DNA from: Trebonia sp963795335
GTDB taxonomy: Bacteria > Actinomycetota > Actinomycetes > Streptosporangiales > Streptosporangiaceae
DNA: 64,000 nt
Reading direction: 5' to 3'
Assembly: GCA_963795335.1 (NCBI GenBank)
Contig: CAWCHI010000007.1
Span: forward strand, 1-64,000
Shown here: piece by piece, positions 1 through 9,415 of the stretch
Layout: the number at the start of each line of letters is the position of its first letter
Position numbering within the stretch: the stretch's first letter is position 1
Position numbers and translations under genes: made by a program
The notes under the pieces: generated by a model
What the model saw: only the letters and a program-made list of their open reading frames with translations
Databases searched by the model: none
What the model was told of the DNA's origin: nothing

Positions 1-1
1 G

Positions 2-758
2 AAGCGAGCGCTGCGCCTGCTGGCTGACGAGCGCTGGCAGACCAGCTCGATCTACGAAGAGATGCGCCCCCACCGAACCGCCAACCGGCCCGCGACCGAG
101 CCCGGGTCCAGCTGCGCTCGCGCTTCCAGCCCGGTACCTGGAGCTCTACGCGCAAGAGCAGGCCGGTCCCGGGACTGATATACAGGCCGAGATCCGCAGC
201 AAGTCCTGGCAGCGGGCCCTGTCGCGGCTCGCTGACCTGCGGCCGCCTGCCTACCAGAAGCTGTTAGGCGAGTTCCGCGGTCCGGGCATGAGCAGGCCGC
301 GGGCCGCCGACCGCGCCATGGCCGCAGTCCGTGAGGCGAAAGGCGATCTGTTCGCGCGGCTGCTGACCGAGGAGTACCAGCTCTGGCTCATCGCCGCGGA
401 ACCTCCGGCTGAGGAAGCGCAGACGTCCGTGCAGCATCTGCTGGCTCTGAGGGACGAACTCAGGGCCCGCGGAGTCCCTGTGACCTGCAGAACATCAGTG
501 ACCAGGCCACGCTGCGCGTCTACTGCCGCAACAGGGGCGCCGGTGTGGAGAGCGCCGGACGACACGGTGACGGCGGCGCTGCTATGCGGGCGATGGTGGT
601 ACTGCTGGCCCGAAGGGATGCCGATCAGCCCGGTCGTCCCGGTCGCCCACGCCGCGCAAGCCATCATCAGCGAGTTGCGTCTCGGCGATGACGGTGACCA
701 CCGGACGGCAGCATCACGAGTCTGGCCGTGGGCCGGATGCTGCGGTCGGCACGGATGA
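2..758 (+). CDS. Hypothetical actinobacterial protein, 5'-partial, frameshifted
   Basis: The gene enters from the left edge, so its start is not visible. It is readable only by switching frames near 110-130, 480 and 540. The middle stretch (about 128-480) is rich in charged helices (for example AEIRSKSWQRAL and QTSVQHLLALRDELRARG). The tail contains DDTVTAALLCGRWWYCWPEG and then VAHAAQAIISELR, a Trp-rich strand plus final helix that I associate with uncharacterised actinomycete proteins lying near HTH genes. No enzyme motif is visible. The one-base frame breaks look like sequencing indels. The function is unknown. Confidence 0.35.
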   Translation, partial: SERCACWLTSAGRPARSTKRCAPTEPPTGPRPSPGPAALALPARYLELYAQEQAGPGTDIQAEIRSKSWQRALSRLADLRPPAYQKLLGEFRGPGMSRPRAADRAMAAVREAKGDLFARLLTEEYQLWLIAAEPPAEEAQTSVQHLLALRDELRARGVPVTCRTSVTRPRCASTAATGAPVWRAPDDTVTAALLCGRWWYCWPEGMPISPVVPVAHAAQAIISELRLGDDGDHRTAASRVWPWAGCCGRHG

Positions 759-760
759 GC

Positions 761-1654
761 ATGGCTGACCCGCCGGCACGAAGCCCGGCGCGATAGTGAG
801 TCGGATGCGGCCAGGGCGCTGCGCCGGGCACTGGGCGGCCGGCTCGCGGCCGCCCGCAAGGAGGCCAACTACACCCAGCGGGAATTCGCCCGCCGGATCA
901 GCTTCAGCCGCAGCACGCTGTCCACCGTGGAAAGCGGCGTCCAGCGGGCCGGACGGGGGTTCTGGGCAGCGTGCGACACAGCGCTTGGTACCGGCGAGGA
1001 GTTCCAGCTGGGCTACGACCGGATCCAGGCGCAACTGGCCGCTGACCGGCAGAACGCGCAATCGCTCGGCCGTTGCCAGGGCAACAGGCCGCGGGGTTGC
1101 GGGCGGCCACGCTGGCCGAAGCGTTGCGGGCCTACCGGGCGCTGGGCTGGCCAGTGGTGACCGACGGCAGCACGGCGGAGCTTGAGACGGGGACAGTCCT
1201 GGATGCCCTGGTGGTGCCCCGGACGGCAGGACTGCTGGCGGCTGGCTGGTGGCAAGGCACCCGGGGTGCCGCGGACGAGATACGGGGCCTGCCTGCGCTG
1301 CCCGACCCCCAGCAGGCTCTCAGTGTCATCATCTACGGCGAGAGGTCGTTCTTCCTCGCCGCGGCCGGGTCGTTTCCCTGGGCCGGGCAGAACGTGAGCG
1401 AGTTGGCCCCCATGCCGGACGGGCCCGTAGTCGGCTGGCATTCCAGCGGGGGTCGCGTTCCGGCTCCTCCCTCCGCTGGGCCTGATGGGCAGCAGGCCGC
1501 CTGGGCGTTCCTGCCGCCGGGCCGGATACAGCTGGCCCCGCCGATGATGATGATCGACCTGCTCGCCAAGGCCGTAACGGCGACTTGGCGGGATCCGCAG
1601 ACGCTCAGGCTGGCCGAGGGCGTCGAGGTGGTTCCGGTAGGCCGCCGGGCCTGA
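761..1654 (+). CDS. XRE-type helix-turn-helix protein with uncharacterised C-terminal domain (frameshifted)
   Basis: An N-terminal HTH is clear: GGRLAARRKEANYTQREFA, then RRISFSRSTLSTVESG, the usual XRE pattern of 'TQ..FA..i..s.stls..E.G'. After about residue 100 the frame changes near 1080. The protein continues as a 190-residue domain starting AEALRAYRALGWPV, with GTVLDALVVPR, RGLPALPDPQQA and RVPAPP blocks, and ends at 1654. Actinomycete proteins of about 300 aa combine these two parts, so I treat this as one gene. ATG 761 fits if a base is lost near 793. It is probably a DNA-binding regulator. The C-terminal domain recalls the N-terminal part of primase/polymerase-like proteins, but no catalytic residues can be assigned. 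Confidence 0.55.
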
Positions 1655-1661
1655 TCTTGTC

Positions 1662-1925
1662 TTACCTGGCCTTCGTGGGCTGGGCGGCCGGCACGCACGG
1701 TGCCCGGCAGCATGCGGCGCAGGCGTCACGCAGGCAGCGGCCGGCGCCGTTGCACAGGCAGGGAACGTTACGCTCGGGGCAGGCATCGAATGTGCCGTGC
1801 CCGTGCCGGTCTACTGGCGGCGTGGGGTTCCAGCCGGTCAGCCACAGGAATGTCTCCATGGCGGATTCCAGACGGCCAGCCCGCAGGGGATTTCCTTGCC
1901 TGCGCGCCGATTCGACGCCGCTCAT
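1662..1925 (-). CDS. Small cysteine-rich hypothetical protein
   Basis: This 87-aa ORF has a C-terminal half packed with cysteines: FDACPERNVPCLCN, GRCLRDACAACC and RAPC. The spacing suggests a metal- or disulfide-bound knuckle. The LTGWNP block and the Cys pattern look conserved rather than random. Its ATG at 1925 overlaps the frame-corrected stop of the upstream minus-strand gene (ATGA at 1922-1925), which supports a translationally coupled pair. An internal ATG before ETFLWLTGW is an alternative start. It is not a WhiB protein, because the C-C-x2-C-x5-C order and the GVWGG motif are missing. The function is unknown. Confidence 0.45.
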   Translation of the reverse strand: MSGVESARRQGNPLRAGRLESAMETFLWLTGWNPTPPVDRHGHGTFDACPERNVPCLCNGAGRCLRDACAACCRAPCVPAAQPTKAR

Positions 1926-2535
1926 ACCCCGGCTGGCTTCAAGCGAGAGCTGATAAAGCGCGGCCGCCCGGTGACATGCTGCCCGGACAGCGGACCCTCA
2001 CTTGCCTCGCCGCACACCCAGGTGAGCAGGTCCAGCGCCCGCACGCCCAGCCAAACGCCATCCGGTCAGCATCCGGCGCTGAGACATCACACCAGGGATA
2101 GCGGTCCTGAGCCAGGAGCGCCCAGAAGTACACCTCTTCTATCTCGGCGCGGCTGCGCTCGTGAGGGGCACCGTCGGAGACTTGGAGATTCTTCGGACCG
2201 CCATTCCACAGCGGGAGGGCGTCGATCTTGCCGGTCAGCCACTCAAGGACGAACCGGGCCTGCATGACCTGGCCGCCGAGGTCGATGCCCTGCTCACCTA
2301 GTTCGGCGTTGGCCTTGGCCTCGTCGAGGATCTCGCGGCGGTCTGGCGGCCCGGTTGCCGGTGTCGCTAGCGTCACTGGGGACGGGCAGGCGCCGGTGAG
2401 GGCCCAGCGCCAGGCCAGCGCGGTCCGGCCGGTCGCGCCCTGCTCGCCCAGGCTGCGGGCTAACACCGACCAGAGTTGCGCGGGCGGCCTGGTTACGGCC
2501 GTCGGCAAGTCATCCAAGAGCTGAAGGATGCCCAT
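1922..2535 (-). CDS. Hypothetical actinobacterial protein, one frameshift
   Basis: The reading starts at ATG 2535 (MGILQLLDDLPTAV; an ATG four codons upstream is also possible). It runs through RREILDEAKANAELGEQGIDL, ARFVLEWLTGKIDALPLWN and SRAEIEEVYFWALLAQDRYPW. Near 2045 the frame must shift to recover RALDLLTWVCGEASEGPL and a stop at 1922. The pattern of an acidic helical core, a 'WLTG..D.LPL' block and a repeat of the '.aldll.WV.Ge...PL' type is one I associate with small uncharacterised actinomycete proteins. It is soluble, with no signal peptide. The stop overlaps the next gene's ATG, so the two form a small operon of unknown role. Confidence 0.5.
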
Positions 2536-3072
2536 GGCAGGCACCATAGCCGGACGGATTGATCTGAACCAGTTGCCGCTTCGCGCCAGAACAAAAGGGC
2601 AACGGGATTCACAGATAACGAGACGAGAGAAGATTACTGGTGCGGCTGGGGCAGGCGACAACGACTAAGCAGCATAGGAAGATTCCATACGGACTCGGGC
2701 GTTCCATGAGGGGATGGCATTGGCCACCGTCAGCCGACCCGAAGCCGACAGAGGCGCTCGTGCAGACTCAAGATCGAGGCCCGGACATGCTGAGCCTGGC
2801 CTTCACCACGATCCGGTTAACCGAATGCAGCCCACGCCCGATCGGCCAGCCAGGAAGCCGAGGTCCGGACCTCGGATGCGCGCGCCGGCCGGCACCGTCC
2901 TCGATCGTGGCAGAAGCTGTCCCGGAGAACGGCGGCCAAGCACTACCGACAGAGCCGCGCGACCCGGTCGGACCGGGCCTCCGGGTACACACATCAGGCC
3001 CGCGACTAGGAGACGCATTCTCCTGGCCAGCGGAACCCTGGCCACAGTGATCCCCGGGGGGCCGGGCATCGC

Positions 3073-3462
3073 TTGGGCAATCGCTGGACGGCCCTCCGCC
3101 GTGCCCCTTCTGGCGGCCGCCGCACTCGTCGCCTGATCACGGCGATCTTGAACGTCGTCGCGGTCATGTACGAGGCCCGGCAGGAAACCAGACGCAAGGA
3201 CATCGAACGGCACAGCGCTGACACGCTCGCCGCTGCCTTCGCCAGGTGCATCGATGACTCACACGCCAGGGCGCAGGGCCTGACCGGGCTGCAGGACGCC
3301 AAGGAGGCGGAACGAGTGCGGGACAGCGCCCGGCGGCTGGCTGTTGATATGACTACCGCGATCGCCGCTCTCGTGGAGTTGCCCATGACTGCCCCACATC
3401 GCCATGCACCGAAAGACGATGCCAAGAAAGCTGATCATCTGGCCGACTTTGGCGGTGGATAG
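3073..3462 (+). CDS. Hypothetical membrane-anchored helical protein (frameshifted 5' part)
   Basis: The supported part is the helical C-terminal region: LITAILNVVAVMYEARQETRR, DTLAAAFARCIDDSHARAQG and DSARRLAVDMTTAIAALVE. It ends at 3462. A hydrophobic stretch (ILLASGTLATVIPGG, then PLLAAAALVA) lies just upstream in another frame at about 3010-3136. The gene therefore probably begins near 2714-2980 and has a frameshift close to 3130. The likely layout is one or two N-terminal membrane helices followed by a cytoplasmic coiled helix. No family is recognised. Confidence 0.35.
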   Translation: MGNRWTALRRAPSGGRRTRRLITAILNVVAVMYEARQETRRKDIERHSADTLAAAFARCIDDSHARAQGLTGLQDAKEAERVRDSARRLAVDMTTAIAALVELPMTAPHRHAPKDDAKKADHLADFGGG

Positions 3463-3839
3463 CCGCCCTTTCTACGCGGAGATCAGGAACGAGGACGGCC
3501 AGGGATTTGGCTGACCAGTCAGGTGGCCAGCGCTGCGCGCCAGTCCGTGATAGGTGTTGTCACGTGGACGGATCAGGCAATCGATGGGCCCACCCCCTTC
3601 GGCGCCTTGCTCGACTCGATCCGCTCTCTATGCGGCTATGAGCGGATGTTGAGACCGGAGCGGGGCTACGCCAGCTGGGACTGATACATCTGCGGCTTGC
3701 TCGCACGTCAGTTGTCCACGGGGATGCTACAGGGGAGCGCGCTGAAGGGTCCGTAGAGCAGGTATAACTGGTCCTTGGCGTCGCGGTCCGTAGTTCCGGT
3801 TCGTGAGGACTGTCGGTCGGGTCGGCTAGCGTTCTCAAC
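3463..3839. other. Gap with no supported gene
   Basis: About 380 bp follow the previous gene. The only open frame (minus strand, about 3560-3841) has low-complexity composition typical of an antisense shadow. No hairpin, repeat or RNA gene stands out. A promoter for the next gene should lie near 3800-3839, but I cannot pick a convincing -10 hexamer. Confidence 0.3.
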
Positions 3840-4437
3840 ATGAGCCAGGCAGAGACTGACCCTTTCCAGTTCCTTGCCGTACAACTCAGGGACCTAGAAC
3901 GGCGTTATGCCGCCATCGCTCCCGCGAAGGCAGCCATATTTGGGTTCGCCTGCACGGACACCAGCGCAGCGTCACCGGGCTGGTCCACGCCGATGCGACC
4001 ATCCGCCACGCTGTGCAAGCGATAGCGCGGCTTCCCAACGGCAAAATCAGTGGCGTGTCCGCCGTGCTCGACTCGATCGGTGTTCTCTACGAGTACTACC
4101 TGACGCAGGAAGCTGTAGCTACGCAGATAGCCGACCCCGCGCACGTCGTCGCGGCAATGGCGAGGGTCGCAGAGATCGCGCCAGATGCCGACGATGCCTT
4201 CCGTACGATCGCTCGCGCCGTCTTTCTGCACCAGGAAGTCGCACGCCGCTGGTTCGTCGGCCTGTCGCCAGCCGCAATAATGCTCATCTCCCTAATCTGG
4301 GTGATCCTCACCGTCGCACCTGTCGCCGAACTGAAGCTGCCTCCCGAGTGGCAGGAACTACTGACAACGAACCAGGTTACATCGCTCTCGGAGCGCTCCT
4401 TGTCGGCGCGATCACCGGCTACTACCGCCGCAAGTAG
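3840..4437 (+). CDS. Hypothetical two-helix membrane protein, two frameshifts
   Basis: It begins MSQAETDPFQFLAVQLRDLE at ATG 3840. A frame switch near 3935 gives HADATIRHAVQAIARLPNG and IGVLYEYYLTQEAVATQ. The first membrane helix follows (AAIMLISLIWVILTVAPVAE), then LKLPPEWQELL. A second frame switch near 4370 gives NEPGYIALGALLVGAITGYY with a basic end (RRK) at 4437. Two transmembrane segments around a short loop, after about 140 soluble residues, is the whole visible architecture. A degenerate copy of the loop and second helix follows directly. The function is unknown. Confidence 0.4.
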
Positions 4438-4467
4438 GCCAGGTTCGCGCAGATCGTCACCAGTTCG

Positions 4468-4631
4468 ATGAACATTGCAGCGCCTATTGCAGAACTGAAG
4501 CTGCTGCCGCCCGAGATCAGGCAGAGGTGACGAACGAGGCGGGCTACATGGCACTCGCGATCACGATTGCCGAGATGCTCCATCCTTCTGGAGCGGCGGC
4601 ACCCTTGGCGCCAGAACTGATCACTCTGTAG
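4468..4631 (+). pseudogene. Degenerate partial copy of the preceding gene's 3' end
   Basis: The reading IAAPIAELKLLPPEI, then a break, then TNEAGYMALAITIAEML mirrors the preceding gene's VAPVAELKLPPEW and TDNEPGYIALGALLVG in order and spacing, with several substitutions and a frame break. It looks like a diverged tandem duplication of the loop plus second membrane helix. It has no upstream domain and is unlikely to make a working protein. Confidence 0.3.
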
Positions 4632-5264
4632 TACACCGGGACCCGACCAGCGGCAGTCACCTGTCTGCGGCCAGAAGAGTGCGATTCTGTCACGTACATA
4701 AAGAAGAGGGTGCAGGCCAGAGCGGAATAGCCAATAACGATCTGAGCAATTCAGGTCAGCGGAGTCGCGGTTCGGCTGTGGCCGCCGACGTCACGCGCAG
4801 ACTCGGCACGCAGTTGCTGCTACAGCTGATCAAGGCATGCGCCGCGAGGTCGAATACCTGCGCGCCAGAGCCGATGACCGCGCTCCGGCGCAGGTGATGG
4901 TAGCCGGACGGGAGCACGCCCGCGGTCTGCCCAGCCTCGCCGTAGGTCAGCCCGACATCACGCAGCCGGTGAGCCACCTGGGATCCAAAGCGTCAGCGCC
5001 ATGACTGGATCATGCCGAAGATCGATCTGCACCCGGCGCAGCTATAAGCGGACAGTCCGAGCGGCACCTCGCATGCATCGCGCTGTGCTCGAGAGCGGAC
5101 CCCCGACCGTCGCTCGCCGCAGGAAGCGCACAGCACACGCCGACGCTTCGACTGCGGGATATCGGACCGTGACGACGACGCTCCGAAGCCCGCACCGTGC
5201 AGTGGGTGTCCTTTCGCCACCGACCTCATACAGGTACCCGCAGCCCGATTCGAGGGTCGGCCCC
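4632..5264. other. Gap with no supported gene
   Basis: About 630 bp separate the degenerate copy from the nuclease-like gene. The only noteworthy open stretch is on the minus strand (about 4977-4830), reading VAHRLRDVGLTYGEAGQ, which faintly resembles a helix-turn-helix. It has no conserved context and the frame decays. I see no RNA gene, array or insertion-sequence end. The promoter for the defence-like pair probably lies near 5150-5250. Confidence 0.3.
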
Positions 5265-6188
5265 GGTGAAAACACCCGACGCGCCCGTAGGGCCGCCCCC
5301 GACACCCCCGGCCGGCCCGGCGCCTGCGCAGTCAAAGGAGTTCGCTCGAACCAACAACCGCCTGACAGTCGGTGACTACCTGCCACGAACATTCCACGAC
5401 GGCTCCGCTGCTGCAGGCAAGTGCGAGTGGAGTTCACACGTCGCCGTCAGCCTCACCCCCGAGCAGGCCGGCGGACTCGCCTGGGTGCTGATCGACACGA
5501 TCATGCGGGTCCGCTTCGGCCCCGCCACCCACCTGCTCGACACGTGGCGGGAGCACACCCTCGCGGGCACCAAGATCCGTCGCCGACCAACCGCACCATC
5601 GCGTCGTTCGTCGAGCCGGTGTTTGGACTGCCCGACGCCGAGAAGAGCGAGCACCACCTGCACGGGCACGTCGGCGAGTGGCTCTGGCACCTGCTCACGA
5701 AGGACAACCCGCCGTCCGGGTCCAGCCCACCCGAAGGGCGACGTCACCGACGCCGGTGGCGAAGGCTTTCGATCTACGAGAGGCATGGGCACGATGCGGT
5801 TTCGGCTCTGGGAGAGCAAGAAGAACACGGGTTCCGGGTCGCTGTCCGCGAGCCTGAACGACGCGTACACCCAGCTTGCGGATCCCGGTCAGCGGTACGT
5901 CGCCAAGATCGTCGGTACGTTCGCACAGGTCTCGAACGAGACCTCCGACGAGATGATGGCCTTCATCACCGAGGTCCCAGACGCGTGGGTACAAGGTGAC
6001 GAGCTGGTGCGCGCCGGGGTGATGCTCGCGACGCACCAGTCGCTGCCCGAAACGCCGTTCACGAACATGGCCGCCAAGCTGCCTATGCTCGACAAGCCGG
6101 GTGCAGCTCCCGCGGCCTCGCCACCAGCATCAGCTGCTACGACGAGCTGGCCAAGATGGTGAGGGGGTACGCGTGGACCGCGCTCTAG
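5265..6188 (+). pseudogene. HamA-like (DUF1837-type) PD-(D/E)xK nuclease-like protein, multiply frameshifted
   Basis: A GTG at 5265 with GAGGG upstream begins a protein of about 300 aa. The first part reads SLTPEQAGGLAWVLIDTIMR. After a frame switch at about 5580 come TNRTIASFVEPVFGLPDAEK and HVGEWLWHLLTKDNP. After further switches at 5730-5790 comes VTDAGGEGF, then MRFRLWESKKNTGSGSL and SLNDAYTQLADPGQRYVAKI. A switch near 6105 gives LATSISCYDELAKMV and a stop at 6188. The D...ExK arrangement (Asp in VTDAGG, ESK in LWESKK), preceded by a helical 'GEWLWHLL' segment, is the layout of HamA/DUF1837 nucleases. It sits directly before a Ski2-like helicase, as hamA does before hamB. Frame breaks are probably sequencing indels, but true decay cannot be excluded. 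Another PD-(D/E)xK family is possible. Confidence 0.5.
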
Positions 6189-8690
6189 CCACGGAGCACC
6201 TCACTGGCGCGTTCGGCGACGTCCAGCTCAGCGAGCTCCCCCACCGTCGCCGAGCTGACCGACCTCATCGCCGAGCTCGAGATCGAGCTCGTCCGTGGCC
6301 TCACCGAAACCGGGTTCCGCGCCGACCTCTCACCGCTACGGCGCTCCGCCTGGTATCTGCATGGCATCGCATCGACCGCCGAGACGTCTCGGTACCCAGC
6401 CACGCAGCGCGCGCCGCGCGTTCGCCGTGAGCGCTCACGTCCTCGACCTCCTCCTGGAGGACCCGGCCGAGACGGGCCGGGTCCGGCTGGTCACCGCGTT
6501 CGCCGCGCAGGTCGGGTATCACCGCGCCGACGAGAGCCCGAACGCCGGCGCCGTCCACCGCAGACTCCGGGCCGTTCTGACGGAGCCGACCGAGTTCACC
6601 GAGAGCGCAGATGTCGCGCTGCACGCCGGGATCCTGTTCCTCGGCTTCGACATGACCACGCTCAACCGGCACCTGCGCACTTGGGCGACCACCGCGGGTG
6701 CGCTGACGCGTGGCACCCAGCTCGACAGCCTCGACGGGACCATGTTCGGGCCGACGCAGCGGCTCCTACGGGGCATCGCCGACCTCGTCCGGTACCTGCG
6801 TGAAGGCAGTACCGACGCGCTCGAAGCCGCCCACGCCCACACTGCTCGTCGTCCGTGCGGAGGTCGGTCTCAGCGACCTGGACACCCGCTGGGTCGCCGC
6901 GCACCTACTCGCCCTGGCGGACGGGCTCAGCGAAAGCAGCGTCTGGGCGGTGCTTCCACCGGACGTCCCCGCGGCCGTGAAGCAGGCATTCACGTTGGAC
7001 CGACAGCCAGTCCTGACGCTCTGGCCGCCGCAGCGGGGCCTCGTCGCCCACCCGACGATCAGTCCGCTCAGCCAGGCGACGTCGAGGCTACTCGTGTCTG
7101 TCCCGACAAGTGCTGGCAAGACGCTGCTTGCGCAGCTGATCATCTGTGCGCACACAACCCACAGGATGACCGGGGCGTCTGCTACGTGACGCCGCTTCGC
7201 AGCCTAGGCCGGGAAATGCGCCAGGCGCTCCGGTCACGGCTGAGGTACCTCGACCGGCGGCTCGGCGCAGACCTCCCCGACGGCTTCGGCACGAAAGACC
7301 TCACCAGCGGCGGCCTGCAAGACACAGAACGAGAGTTCCGGTCTGCTGCCGCAGGTCGAGGTGATGACGCCCGAGCGACTCATGAACGCGCTGCGGCAGT
7401 CGCCGCGGGAGATCCTGAGCCGGTTCAGCCTGTTCATCATCGACGAGGCGCACCTCATCGCTCAGTCCGGCGGCCGCGGACTGCTGCTCGAAGGGTTGCT
7501 GTCCCTGTTGGACGCCAGCGGCGCGAGGCTGATGCTGCTCTCCGGCGTGATAGGCAACGCCGCGTCCCTCGCAGCGTGGACATCGGCCGGGAGGTGCTTT
7601 TCACCGACGAGTGGCGCGCGCCACGACGAGCTGCACGTCCTCACGGCTACGGACAAGATCGAGAAGAGCCGGGCCGGGCCGTCGTCCCCGGTCGCCGTGG
7701 CGCGGCGGACAAGACCCCGGTACGACCTGCGTGCTCACCGAGCGGTCCGCCCGACAAGCGCGACCGAGCAGCACCTGGTCACCAGCGACAGCACCCCAAT
7801 CGTAGCTCGACTATGGGGGACCACAACCAGCGCGGGCCGGGACATGATCACGAGCCAGCGTTCGTCGAGCGTCGGCCAGGTAGCCGCGCTGGGGGGGGCC
7901 GGCAGCCTGCTGATGGTCGTCACCCAGCGCGCTACGGAGCGCGGCCCAGGAAGGTATGGCTGCCGGGCGGGACGAACGACCGCGCTCGCAGGGCCTCGCT
8001 GATGCGCTCGCCGGCACAACTCGGCGCCGATCACCCCCTGATCGGCTGCGTCCGCAAGGGCATAGCCCTCCGCCACGGCGGGGGCTGCCCGTGGAGCTGC
8101 AGGAAGCCGTCGAGGACGCGGTCCGCAGCGACGGAGGATCAGGGCCGTCGTCGCAACGAGCACCCTCACCGACGGCGTGAACCTCCCCGTCGGAACCGTG
8201 GTTAACGCGACGACCGAGTACGACGGCCAAGATCCGGTCAACGAATGCCCGCCGCGCAACTGCTCCAACGCGGTCGGCCGTGCCACCGGCGGGCAAGGAG
8301 TCTGAGGGCTGGATCGTGCTCGCTCTGCAGAAGACCCTGGAAGGCAGCGACTTCGATCGGCTGACGCCCGCACCGAGCGACTTGGAGGTCCGTTCGACCC
8401 TGGCCCAGGACAGGGGGGCGCCGGCCTCGCCGAAGCAGAAGACCTGCTGGTGGCTCAGACGCGGGACGCGATCCTGCAGCTGCCCTCCTGACCGGGAGAC
8501 CTGTGAGTTTCGTCAACTACGTCTGGTTCATCCTTCACGCCCTCGAGCTCGTCCAGACCTCGCCCAACACCCGCACATCAGCAGGCATGGTCACGCCGGC
8601 TGTTCGCCTTCACTCAGCTCCCTGATGACCTAAAAGACAATGCGTTGCCCTGCCAACGCTGGTTCAGGTTCCATCTGTCACTGCGCAACG
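6174..8690 (+). pseudogene. HamB-like Ski2-type DEAH-box helicase, multiply frameshifted and 3'-truncated
   Basis: GTG 6174 overlaps the nuclease-like gene's end by 15 bp. Stitched frames give VAELTDLIAELEIELVRGL, then HVLDLLLEDPAETGRVRLV. Helicase motifs follow: motif I SVPTSAGKTLLAQLII (about 7095), Ia VCYVTPLRSLGREMR, VMTPERLMNAL, DEAH box FIIDEAHLIAQSGGRG (about 7435), motif III-like LMLLSGVIGNAASLAAW, GLPVELQEAVEDAVR, motif V VVATSTLTDGVNLPVGTV (about 8155), and motif VI NAVGRA plus AGKESEGWIVLAL (about 8265-8330). The set and order match Ski2-family helicases such as HamB and AbpB. The C-terminal piece (SFVNYVWFILHALELVQT, RLFAFTQLPDDLKD) stops where composition changes near 8690, so the end of the gene is lost. 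At least six one-base frame changes are needed. Confidence 0.6.
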
Positions 8691-8969
8691 CAGAGCTTCC
8701 GCAATTACGCCGACTACATGCTGACTGCGGAGTTTGCGAGCGCGATGACTGAACTGGTTGCGCTGGCTGAGAACTCACGAACCGCTTATATGTGCGCCGA
8801 ACGCGTATACTTCCGCTGCCACCGTATGCTGGTTTCCGACTGGCTGGCGGCGCACGGACATGAAGTGATGCACATTGACGGCACGGGGCCGTTGAAACCT
8901 CATCGGCTTACGAAGGAAGCCCACATGGTCGAGGGCGAAGTGATTTACCGTGGCGACCGCCTACTGTAA
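8690..8969 (+). CDS. DUF488 family protein, 5'-truncated
   Basis: The remaining stretch carries the C-terminal half of DUF488: SFRNYADYMLTAEFASAM, then RTAYMCAERVYFRCHRMLVS, then WLAAHGHEVMHI. The conserved Cys-x-E and CHR motifs of this family are present. Full-length proteins are about 150-190 aa, so the N-terminal half is missing. Immediately upstream, LRN is in another frame relative to QSFRNYADYM, which suggests one extra base near 8690. The gene lies 12 bp before acpS on the same strand. DUF488 biochemical function is unknown. Confidence 0.6.
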
Positions 8970-8981
8970 GCTCGGCAAATT

Positions 8982-9359
8982 ATGATCGTTGGCACTGGCA
9001 TCGATATCGCTGAAGTTCCCCGCATCCGCAAAGCCATCGAACGCTTCGGCGACCGTTTTCTGAAGCGCGTTTTCACTCCCGCGGAAATTCTCTATTGCGA
9101 CTCAAAGGCGAATCGCGCAGAGCGCTACGCCGCGCGATTTGCCGCCAAGGAAGCCGCCATGAAAGCGATCGGCACCGGATGGAATCATGGCGTGCGCTGG
9201 CGCGATTGTGAAGTCACCCGCATGCCAGGTGGCCGTCCCACACTCACCTTCCATGGCAAGGCGGCTGACTTTGCCGCCAAACTGGGCGCGAAGCACGCCG
9301 CACTTTCACTTTCTCACACCGCGGAACAAGCCATCGCGCAAGTCATTCTCGAAAACTAA
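8982..9359 (+). CDS. acpS: Holo-[acyl-carrier-protein] synthase
   Basis: The ORF is intact at 125 aa, the usual AcpS length. It begins MIVGTGIDIAEVPRIRKAIE and contains RVFTPAEILYC, YAARFAAKEAAMKAIGTG and ALSLSHTAEQAIAQVI. The Asp of GIDIAEV and the Glu of AAKEA are the Mg2+ ligands, and the lysine of that block and SH(T/D) are family hallmarks. The enzyme transfers 4'-phosphopantetheine from CoA to the serine of acyl carrier protein. Its composition differs from the surrounding chromosome, and it belongs to the Acidobacteriota-like segment. It follows the DUF488 gene closely. Confidence 0.93.
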   Translation: MIVGTGIDIAEVPRIRKAIERFGDRFLKRVFTPAEILYCDSKANRAERYAARFAAKEAAMKAIGTGWNHGVRWRDCEVTRMPGGRPTLTFHGKAADFAAKLGAKHAALSLSHTAEQAIAQVILEN

Positions 9360-9415
9360 AGTCGCGAAAGGCTCCTGCTCGATCATCTGCTAGACTGGCG
9401 CATTCCTATTCATTT

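Noticed and set aside
4756..4977. Possible helix-turn-helix fragment on the minus strand
   Set aside because: Only about 20 residues look HTH-like, and no start, continuation or conserved context supports a gene.
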